A stretch of 64,000 bases of DNA from Citricoccus sp. CH26A (GTDB taxonomy: Bacteria; Actinomycetota; Actinomycetes; Actinomycetales; Micrococcaceae): NCBI RefSeq assembly GCF_000224415.1, contig NZ_AFXQ01000002.1, positions 1 through 64,000 on the forward strand, given 5' to 3'. The position numbers were made by a program, and so were the translations under genes. The notes under the pieces were generated by a model, which did no database searches, was not told the origin of the DNA, and saw only the letters and a program-made list of their open reading frames with translations. Positions within the stretch are counted from its first letter, which is position 1; the number at the start of each line of letters is the position of its first letter. This document shows positions 57,386 to 64,000 of this stretch, piece after piece.

Positions 57386-59965
57386 TCAACTGGTTCTCGT
57401 GGTGTCTGGAGCTGGGTCAGGTTCGGTGGCGCTTCCTGCCTGTGGAGGCGCGGCCGGTTCAACGGGGCGCCCGTGACCTGAGTCACCGAGCAGTGTTGCC
57501 ATGTCGGCCAGAACCGGCGTCCGCAGCACGTCCTGCAGGGACAGGGCACGCTTGAGTAGGACGACAAGCTTCACCGCTGACAGGGAGGTGCCGCCCAATT
57601 CGGAGAACGAATCGCGTCTCCCGATCCGGCTCGGGGATATGCCCAGGACCGTCCCCCACGCTCCGGCAAGTCGCGCCTCGGTACTCGTGAGTGCCTCCAT
57701 CGATATGTCGTCGGCCTCAGGCACGGCCTCGTGCGCCATGCGGCTCAAGGCCTTCCGGTCAATCTTCCCGTTGGCGGTCAGGGGAAGGCTCTCGTGCCAC
57801 CGGTACGCCGTCGGGACCATGTAGGCCGGGACCCGCGCGGCCACGTATTGGCGGATCTCGTCGACCTCGAGTGGCCGATGTCCGGAATAGAAGGCCACGA
57901 GGAACTTGGCCTGATCTGCCTGGCCGACGACGACGGCGCCGTCGCGAACACCGGGAACACGCAACAGCGCGTTCTCGATCTCACCGATCTCGATGCGGAA
58001 TCCGGAGATCTTGACCTGGTGGTCGTGCCGCCCCAGGTATTCCAGTTTTCCGTCCGGTGACCAGCGTCCGTAGTCACCCGCCCGGTAGAGTCGTTCGCCC
58101 TCCACGAAGGGGTCCGTGGAATACGCCTGCGCCGTCCGCTCCGGATCATTGATGTATCCGCGCCCCACACACACGCCGGAGAAGGCGATCTCGCCCGGTG
58201 CCCCGAGCGGTGCGAGCCGCTGCCGCTCATCGAGGATGTAGATCCGGACGTTCGGGACCGGCCGGCCCAATGGCACATGGTCACCGGCCGGCGCGGTGGT
58301 CATGACTTCATGGTTCGTGTCATCCGAGGTCTCCGTCAGTCCGTAGGCATTGACGAGTTTGACGGCAGGTACCACGTTGAACCACCGCCGCACCAATTCC
58401 GGTTTCAAGGCCTCCCCCGTCGCTGAGACACAGCGAAGGTGCGGAAGTTCACGGGGCTCGCTCTCCAGATATGCCACCACCGCTTCCAGGTACGACGGGA
58501 CGACCTGGAAGACCGCCACCCCACCCCGTTCCACCGTGTCGACGAACTGTTCGACGTCGAGGATCCGGTCCTGTCCGATGATGAGCGTTCGACCACCCAC
58601 GACGAGGGCCGAGACCAGTTGCCAGAGTGAGATGTCGAAGCACTGGGGAGCGCTCTGGGCGACGACGTCACCGGGGCCGATCCCCTGGTCCTCGATCTTG
58701 GCGTAGAGATGGTTCACCATCCCCTCGTGCTCGCACATCGCCCCCTTCGGTTCCCCCGTTGAGCCTGAGGTGAAGTAGACGTAGGCCAACTGATCCGGAC
58801 GCACCTGCACCGCGAGGTCGTGCGCGGCATGCCCTTCTGCCTCCACGTCCTCCATGAGCAGCTTCGTGACCGCCGGCATCTTGACGAGCGCTGTGTCCAG
58901 TGAGTCGGTGCTGCCTTCCTCGGTGAGCACCATCCGGCAGTTGGCCCGGGTGAGCGTCCTGGCAATCCGGTCGGCGGGAAAGTGCGGCTCGAACGGCAGG
59001 TATGCACCTCCGGCCTTGAAGATGCCTATTACGGCGGCCATCCACTCCAGGTTCCGCTCGGCGACGACCGCCACGATGTCCTCAGCCTGCAGTCCACGGG
59101 CGAGGAGGGCACGGCCGATCCTGTTGGCACGGTCGTTCAGCTCCGCGTAGGTCCACTGTCGCGTGTCCTGGATGGCAGCGATGTGCTCAGGATGTTGCCG
59201 GACCTGGTCCTCGAACAACTGGTGGAAGCGTCGCGGAGGCCTGGACCGCACGGGCCCGGCCAGTTGTTCAAGCTGGAAACGCTGCTCGTCCGGACCGACC
59301 AAGCCGGCGTCCATGGGGCCCGCCTCGGGCTCAGTGACCAGGTGACGGAGTGCCGTCAGGTGATAACCCGCGATCCTGAGTGCGGCGTCGGCATCCAGGA
59401 CGTTCCGTCGGTACCGCAGGCGAAGTACCCAGCCTTCGGGCACACTACGGAGGAACAGTCCAAGGACCGTGTCCTCGGACAGTGATCGGGAATCCCCGTC
59501 GTGCCGGGTGTCGAACACCACCTCGTACGCGGGAGCACTCTCCTGATGAGGAGCCTGTCCCAGGCCGGACTGTTGCGTGCGAGCATGGTTCAGCCTGGCA
59601 TGCATCTCGCGGACAAGAACTCGCCACGACGGCTGGTCCAGATCCAGGGTGTAACGTCCGGCCCCTTCCAGACCCACTCGACCGGAGGTCACCTCCGTCT
59701 CACCCGCGAGGGCCCCGAGCACCCTCGCATGGACCGTTAGCCAGATCGAACCGGGGGTCACTCCGAAGTCTCGTGCCATGGTGCCCACGCCTGTGCGCAG
59801 ATCCTCCGGCACCACCACCTCGACTGTCCCCTGGCCGTGCCAGGGGTCCCTCGTCCACCGAGGAATCCTCGTCGGTGCGGTCTCCGGGAGGGCCTGCCGG
59901 TCACTGGCGCGCTCTGGCGAGGGGTCGGCAGCAGCCCGGCAGGTGGCTGGAGGGGTGGTGGTCAT
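57386..59965 (-). CDS. NRPS module: half condensation-like domain - adenylation - thiolation
   Basis: 859 residues. Residues about 45-215 resemble only the C-terminal half of a condensation domain; the HHxxxDG motif is absent. Adenylation domain about 245-745 with A3 YFTSGSTGEPKG, A4 FDISLWQ, A5 NAYGLTETSDD, A7 YRAGDYG, A8 VKISGFRIEIGEIE and A10 LTANGKIDRKAL. Thiolation domain about 760-830 with Ser 794 in GGTSL. No thioesterase. Aligning by eye to GrsA gives the pocket residues D-I-W-Q-S-T-A-D-D-K. The paired Asp at positions 330/331 would suit a substrate with a second amino group such as diaminopropionate, which the operon makes. Starts by a four-base overlap with the upstream membrane synthetase. 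This protein corresponds to the A-T part of Pls-type polymer synthetases. Confidence 0.92.
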   Translation of the reverse strand: MTTTPPATCRAAADPSPERASDRQALPETAPTRIPRWTRDPWHGQGTVEVVVPEDLRTGVGTMARDFGVTPGSIWLTVHARVLGALAGETEVTSGRVGLEGAGRYTLDLDQPSWRVLVREMHARLNHARTQQSGLGQAPHQESAPAYEVVFDTRHDGDSRSLSEDTVLGLFLRSVPEGWVLRLRYRRNVLDADAALRIAGYHLTALRHLVTEPEAGPMDAGLVGPDEQRFQLEQLAGPVRSRPPRRFHQLFEDQVRQHPEHIAAIQDTRQWTYAELNDRANRIGRALLARGLQAEDIVAVVAERNLEWMAAVIGIFKAGGAYLPFEPHFPADRIARTLTRANCRMVLTEEGSTDSLDTALVKMPAVTKLLMEDVEAEGHAAHDLAVQVRPDQLAYVYFTSGSTGEPKGAMCEHEGMVNHLYAKIEDQGIGPGDVVAQSAPQCFDISLWQLVSALVVGGRTLIIGQDRILDVEQFVDTVERGGVAVFQVVPSYLEAVVAYLESEPRELPHLRCVSATGEALKPELVRRWFNVVPAVKLVNAYGLTETSDDTNHEVMTTAPAGDHVPLGRPVPNVRIYILDERQRLAPLGAPGEIAFSGVCVGRGYINDPERTAQAYSTDPFVEGERLYRAGDYGRWSPDGKLEYLGRHDHQVKISGFRIEIGEIENALLRVPGVRDGAVVVGQADQAKFLVAFYSGHRPLEVDEIRQYVAARVPAYMVPTAYRWHESLPLTANGKIDRKALSRMAHEAVPEADDISMEALTSTEARLAGAWGTVLGISPSRIGRRDSFSELGGTSLSAVKLVVLLKRALSLQDVLRTPVLADMATLLGDSGHGRPVEPAAPPQAGSATEPDPAPDTTRTS

Positions 59966-62811
59966 GACCGGGTCCTTTCCGGACTGCTGGCGGGCGTGAT
60001 GGCAGAACGCGCCTCGTGGGCCGGGTTGCCACCCCACAGGGATCCCCGAGCGAGCGTCTCCCCCTTCATCACGAAGGAGTCGGCGGCGATGACGACACCG
60101 TCTTCGACGGTCACCCCGTAGTGGACGAGACCGCCGACACCGAGAGTGACGTCGTCGCCCAGGACAGAGCGGTCGGACTTGAACGCGCCGTCCTCCTGGG
60201 AATGGCACTGGATCAGGGTCTGCACGTTCAGCGTGCACCGTGAGCCGATCGTCGTCAGGCTCCGTTCGGTCATCTCGCAACCGTCATCGAAGACCCGGGC
60301 CCCGATCTTCACGCCCACCAGCCGCATCATCAGCGGCCTGAACGGTGTCCCGTTGAGGAGGGCCATGCGGCGACTCGGGATGTGGAGTTTCCAGTACCGC
60401 TCGTGCCACCAGAAGTACGGGTTGTAGATGGAACAGAAACGGGGCTGCAGTGCCCGGGACCGCGTCACGAGGTGCTCGACGCCGACGTAGAACAGCAGGC
60501 TGACCATCAGGGTCAGGACGAACGACGCCGTGAAGGCGAAGACACCGAAACGGTCGAACAGTTCAAGGGCGGCAAACGCTGCCAGCAGGGCAATCGTGGC
60601 GTCGAGCCATCGGACCAGAAGGAAGAGCGCCATCGTACGCAGGTTGTGCTCGTTTTTGGACGAGAGGTCGCGGAGGAAGTGGGCGCGGTCCACATGCTCC
60701 TCCGGAAGGGTGTCTCTCAGGACCGAGCGAGGGATCTCGAACGGCGGTGAACCAAGCAGGCCCACGTCATGACGCATCGGACCGTCGATGGGGACCATCA
60801 CCTTGGTCCCGAGCAGGCAGTTGTCGCCCACCTTGGCTTCGGCCGGATAGAGAACGAAATTGCCCAGGAAGCTACGCGCTCCGATCGCCGCCCGGCCGAG
60901 CTTGAAGGACGTCGCGGAGTAGTCGGTATTCATGAACGAAACCCCGTCGGCGATCATCGTGCCGGTGCCGATCGTCGACAGGAACGGGTTGTCGTGCTTG
61001 AAGGACGTTCCCATGTTCGAGCCCGTCTGATCGACCTCCTTCAGGTCGTACCCGATGGCCCGCATGTAGTTCACGACGTACGAACTGTCGCCGAAGAGAA
61101 TGTTGAGCACGTGGCTGTTCGTCAGTCTTGTCACCGCTTGCTCTGCGGCATGCCTGACCCCGAACAGCGGATACACCGTGTCGGGTTTCAGGCCCAGTTG
61201 AAGCAGTCGGGGCAGGGTCGACATGATGACCAGTGCGACGATCGTTCCACCGAGGACGCCCACGCCGGCGAAGGCGACGACGTCGGCGTAGAAGACCCAG
61301 TCGGTGAAGGCGTGCGGATTCGCCTCCAGGAGTGCTGCCACACGTGGATGGGCCAGAACGACCAGCAGAATCGTCTGTACCAGTGGAAGGCCCAGTCCGA
61401 GCATGGCGACGAGCTCATACGTGGCGTAGGCGCCCCGACGCCACGACCGGAGGGGCACGGTCTCGACCGTGGCGTAGTCCACGTCCGTCCGCCTCCCCGG
61501 TGAACCATGCCACCGCTCACCCGCGGGCACCATCTGGCCGGTGTACAGGGTGGATCGGTGGCCCAGTTGAGTGCGATCACCCATGCTCGTATTGATGTCG
61601 AGGACGCTGCCCTCGCCGACGAGCACGTCGTGGCCCAGAGTCACCCCGCCGATCTGGATGACGCCGCCGTGGGCACGGTAGCCGTTGGCGAACACGTCCT
61701 TGCGGATCACCGTCCCGTCGCCGATGGTGACCAGATCGGCGCAGATCGGCAGATGAGTGGTCAGGATCGTCACGTTGCGTCCTACCTTCGCGCCCAGGGC
61801 CCGGAGGTAGAAGGTCGTCAGCGGTGAACCGGTCATCAGCGCCAGGGGGGAGGTGCGAATCAGCGTCTTGACCAGCCAGAACCGGAAGTAGGCCAGGCTC
61901 CAGATGCGGATCTCCTGGGGTCGGAAGCGCCCGATGATGATCCACTTCGCAGCCACCGGCAGGAGGCACAGGAACGCGAACAGGGCCACACCGTAGGCGG
62001 TAGAGCGCAGGTAGATCTCCCAGAGGCTGATCCCGTGGCCCACCCAGTGATGGTTGCCCGGCCCGGCCTCCGGGAATATCCACTGATACCACGCGACCGC
62101 GACCATGGCGGCACCCATGCTGTATCCGACGTAGACGAGCACCTGGAGGACGCCACAGGTCACGTACTCCCACGTCCGTGCGTCCATGGGCGCCGGTGTC
62201 TCCGGCACGGCCGCCAGTACAGGGGAGGACTCCTGCGATTCCACCTGCGGCGAGGGATCGTGCAGCGCCGCCGCGAGCGCCGCGATGCTCGGGCTGGCAT
62301 AGACGTCCTTCATGGACACCGCCGGTAGGTCCGGCGCCTTGCGCACCCGGGCGCAGAACTGCGCCATCACCAGGGAGTCGGCACCGAGGTCCTCGAAGAA
62401 GTTCGCGTCCACGGGTACATCCTGACGGTCCAGCACACCGACCAGTACTTCCGCCAGCCGGGCCTGCACCGACGCCGGAGCGGCCTCTGCTGGCGCCAGG
62501 GCCCCAGCCAGGGTCGCGATCGTCGGGTGCCGGTAGACGTCCTTCATGGACACCGACGGCAGGTCCGGCTGCTTGCGCACCCGGGCACAGAACTGCGCCA
62601 TCACCAGCGAGTCCGCACCCAGGTCCTCGAAGAAGTTGGCGTCCACGGGCACCTCCTCCCGCTGCACCACGGAGGCGAGGAGCTGGGCCAGGCGACGCTC
62701 GAGTGGACGGTCCGCAGCGGCACCCCCGGTCTCCGGTATGGCGGGGTGAACGCTGGGTGCCGGGACACGGGGAGCCGTGGACATCGGCAGGGTGTCGACG
62801 AGCTTCTTCAC
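59962..62811 (-). CDS. Pls-type NRPS terminal-domain membrane protein with two tandem carrier domains
   Basis: 949 residues. Two near-identical acyl/peptidyl-carrier domains (about 36-105 and 114-183), each with FFEDLGADSLVMAQFCARVR (Ser 68 and Ser 146 for phosphopantetheine), precede a region of about 745 residues. That region has about six membrane helices and left-handed beta-helix hexapeptide segments (for example TILTTHLPICADLVTIGDGT and DDVTLGVGGLVHYGVTVEDG). It matches the NRPS terminal domain found at the C-terminus of epsilon-poly-L-lysine synthetase (Pls), where three such tandem domains form the iso-peptide bonds at the membrane. Here that domain stands apart from the A-T protein and has gained a doubled carrier. 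It overlaps sbnA and the NRPS gene by four bases each. Confidence 0.88.
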   Translation of the reverse strand: MKKLVDTLPMSTAPRVPAPSVHPAIPETGGAAADRPLERRLAQLLASVVQREEVPVDANFFEDLGADSLVMAQFCARVRKQPDLPSVSMKDVYRHPTIATLAGALAPAEAAPASVQARLAEVLVGVLDRQDVPVDANFFEDLGADSLVMAQFCARVRKAPDLPAVSMKDVYASPSIAALAAALHDPSPQVESQESSPVLAAVPETPAPMDARTWEYVTCGVLQVLVYVGYSMGAAMVAVAWYQWIFPEAGPGNHHWVGHGISLWEIYLRSTAYGVALFAFLCLLPVAAKWIIIGRFRPQEIRIWSLAYFRFWLVKTLIRTSPLALMTGSPLTTFYLRALGAKVGRNVTILTTHLPICADLVTIGDGTVIRKDVFANGYRAHGGVIQIGGVTLGHDVLVGEGSVLDINTSMGDRTQLGHRSTLYTGQMVPAGERWHGSPGRRTDVDYATVETVPLRSWRRGAYATYELVAMLGLGLPLVQTILLVVLAHPRVAALLEANPHAFTDWVFYADVVAFAGVGVLGGTIVALVIMSTLPRLLQLGLKPDTVYPLFGVRHAAEQAVTRLTNSHVLNILFGDSSYVVNYMRAIGYDLKEVDQTGSNMGTSFKHDNPFLSTIGTGTMIADGVSFMNTDYSATSFKLGRAAIGARSFLGNFVLYPAEAKVGDNCLLGTKVMVPIDGPMRHDVGLLGSPPFEIPRSVLRDTLPEEHVDRAHFLRDLSSKNEHNLRTMALFLLVRWLDATIALLAAFAALELFDRFGVFAFTASFVLTLMVSLLFYVGVEHLVTRSRALQPRFCSIYNPYFWWHERYWKLHIPSRRMALLNGTPFRPLMMRLVGVKIGARVFDDGCEMTERSLTTIGSRCTLNVQTLIQCHSQEDGAFKSDRSVLGDDVTLGVGGLVHYGVTVEDGVVIAADSFVMKGETLARGSLWGGNPAHEARSAITPASSPERTRS
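62263..62421 (-). repeat. Second copy of the duplicated carrier-domain segment
   Basis: Encodes the core of the second carrier domain (about residues 131-183). It is nearly identical in DNA and protein to 62497-62655, offset by 234 bp. Confidence 0.85.
62497..62655 (-). repeat. First copy of the duplicated carrier-domain segment
   Basis: Encodes the core of the first carrier domain (about residues 53-105). The near-identity to the second copy shows a recent in-frame duplication or ongoing homogenisation. Confidence 0.85.
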
Positions 62812-63818
62812 TGCGCGACGCTCCCCGGCGAGGAGTTGACCACCGTCGATGCCGACGCGTCGGCCCCGGTGAGCGCCTCGGCCCCGAAGTGGTCGAGCAC
62901 CCAGTCGGGATCGTAGACGGTGTCCAGGTACGGGCGGCCCAGGTCCGGGGAGATGGCCACCGCGGTGACGTGCTGGGCATGGTGGTCCGCGAGCCAGGTC
63001 ATGGCGCCGTGGACCACGGTCCCGGTGGAGCCGCCGAACAGGAACCCGCGAGAGGCCAGGAGGTGGCAGGTGCGCACCGTGTCCACCTCCTCGACGAGCA
63101 CCACGTCGTCGACCAGTGACTCGTCGAGCTGGGGCGGCCGCACGCTCATGCCCAGGCCCGGGATCAGGCGGGTGGCCGGCGGGCCACCGAAGGAGACGGA
63201 TCCGGCGGCGTCGACCGCGACGATCCGCACGTCCGGCCGGTGCTCACGGAAGTACCGGGCGCACCCCATCAGGGTGCCCGTGGTCCCGGCCCCGACGAAC
63301 AACACCTCGAGCCCGGGGAACTGCGCGGCGATCTCGGGTGCGGTCCAGCGGTAGTGCGCTCCCCAGTTGCCGGGGTTGGCGTACTGGTTCAGCCAGACGT
63401 ACCGGTCGTCGGACTCGCACAGTGCGCGGACGTGGTTGAGCCGGGCCCCGAGCAGGCCGTCCACGGGATCGGGGTCCGTGACCAGGTCGACCTGGGCCCC
63501 GAGTGATTCCATGAGCTGACGGGTCGCGGGGTTGCAGCGCGGGTCGATCACGCACACGAAGCGGTATCCCTTGCTGGCGGCGATGATGCTGAGGGCGACG
63601 CCGAGGTTGCCCGAGGAGGACTCCACGAGCACGGAACCGGGGCCGACCTTCCCCTCCCGCTCGGCCCGCTCGACCATCTCCATGGCCGGCTTGAGCTTGA
63701 TCGATCCGGCGAGGTTGAATCCCTCGATCTTCAGGTAGAGCGGCCTCCCGAGTACTCCCTCCAGGTCGATGAACAGACTCTGCTCGTTGAACAGGTGCGG
63801 TTCCTTGATGATGGTCAT
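62808..63818 (-). CDS. sbnA: SbnA-like N-(2-amino-2-carboxyethyl)-L-glutamate synthase
   Basis: 336-residue PLP enzyme of the cysteine-synthase fold. SbnA joins O-phospho-L-serine and L-glutamate to ACEGA, the precursor SbnB converts to L-2,3-diaminopropionate. PLP Lys is K41 in NLAGSIKLK; the phosphate/substrate loop is SSGNLG (69-74), and VGAGTTGTLMG is the PLP phosphate cradle. The first gene of the five-gene leftward operon, with GAGG in front of the ATG and the shared 68-bp control block about 65-130 bases upstream. The combination with sbnB in one operon makes diaminopropionate synthesis, rather than cysteine synthesis, the likely function. Confidence 0.92.
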   Translation of the reverse strand: MTIIKEPHLFNEQSLFIDLEGVLGRPLYLKIEGFNLAGSIKLKPAMEMVERAEREGKVGPGSVLVESSSGNLGVALSIIAASKGYRFVCVIDPRCNPATRQLMESLGAQVDLVTDPDPVDGLLGARLNHVRALCESDDRYVWLNQYANPGNWGAHYRWTAPEIAAQFPGLEVLFVGAGTTGTLMGCARYFREHRPDVRIVAVDAAGSVSFGGPPATRLIPGLGMSVRPPQLDESLVDDVVLVEEVDTVRTCHLLASRGFLFGGSTGTVVHGAMTWLADHHAQHVTAVAISPDLGRPYLDTVYDPDWVLDHFGAEALTGADASASTVVNSSPGSVAQ

Positions 63819-63881
63819 GATGTTCCTCGATCTCTTGCCCTATGCGCGGCCCCAGGACCGCTCCCCATCAAGAGTGGATTC

Positions 63882-63949
63882 GAAAACACGAGAAAGAATC
63901 CTCCCGCCTCGGTATTTTGGGAATACCTACACAGCGGTATGCGGGGTAC
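63882..63949 (-). promoter_or_regulatory. Cluster control block, copy 2 (upstream of sbnA)
   Basis: Contains the perfect dyad GGTATT-TTGGG-AATACC (63911-63927), flanked by AGAATCCTCCCGCCTC and by ACAGCGGTA. It matches 52383-52450 at 55 of 68 positions and has the same orientation relative to its gene. Probably the promoter/operator of the synthetase operon. Confidence 0.78.
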
Positions 63950-64000
63950 TTTCTGCGGCGTACTCGGACCCCGTCCACCCGGGTGCCGGCACCCTTGGAG

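Noticed and set aside
55286-63818. Staphyloferrin B-type siderophore cluster
   Set aside because: SbnA and SbnB are present but there are no IucA/IucC-type NIS synthetases, no citrate synthase, no siderophore transporter, and no DtxR/IdeR-like box at the promoters.

Overview
The window is high-GC DNA of an actinobacterium, most likely order Micrococcales and probably a Micrococcaceae-type genome. This is inferred from the gene order rimP-nusA-ylxR-infB, ispG-rip1-dxr and rpsB-tsf-pyrH-frr-cdsA, from frequent GTG starts with GGAGG-type ribosome binding sites, and from the pervasive 4-base ATGA/GTGA gene overlaps. No ribosomal RNA, CRISPR array or prophage was seen.

Layout. 1-14.2 kb: housekeeping genes read leftwards (infB, ylxR, nusA, rimP, a frameshifted TauE/SafE transporter, proS, lipoproteins, a GNAT, ispG, a site-2 protease, dxr, an acetate-type Na+/solute symporter with its DUF485 partner). 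14.2-21.9 kb: acyl-CoA catabolism (acyl-CoA dehydrogenase, branched-chain 2-oxoacid dehydrogenase E1a/E1b/E2, divergent Lrp/AsnC regulator). An IS1111-type IS110-family element sits exactly between the convergent GNAT and E2 genes. 21.9-30.7 kb: DivIVA-like protein, cdsA, frr, pyrH, tsf, rpsB, M23 and NlpC/P60 cell-wall enzymes, a glycosyltransferase and a CAT-anticodon tRNA. 30.7-38.5 kb: lipase-maturation-factor-like protein, glycosyltransferase, DMT transporter, CDP-alcohol phosphatidyltransferase, holin-like protein, ferritin, MFS exporter, tRNA-Asn.

38.5-50.9 kb is accessory. A three-gene leftward operon encodes a TIR-nSTAND1-transmembrane-WD40 protein (14 WD repeats), a patatin-like phospholipase and a small two-repeat protein; it looks like an immune or conflict module. 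Next come a secreted C2-like acidic protein, a receptor kinase lacking two key catalytic residues (pseudokinase), an adjacent membrane trypsin-like protein lacking its catalytic His, and a LuxR/HisKA_3 two-component pair.

51-64 kb is a small biosynthetic cluster. A leftward operon (sbnA, a membrane synthetase with two tandem carrier domains fused to a Pls-type terminal domain, an A-T NRPS, a TauD/SyrP-like oxygenase, sbnB) makes L-2,3-diaminopropionate and very probably polymerises or condenses it. The parts are those of an epsilon-poly-lysine/poly-diaminopropionate synthetase split over two proteins. A LuxE-like acyl-protein synthetase preceded by a 37-codon ORF, an HGSNAT/DUF418-like membrane acyltransferase and a PanE-like reductase lie at the other end. 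A 68-bp block containing the dyad GGTAYT-N5-AATACC occurs upstream of both sbnA and luxE in the same relation to each gene (55/68 identical) and marks them as one regulon. This split diaminopropionate assembly line with paired operators is the best candidate for an undescribed system; the TIR/patatin operon is the second.
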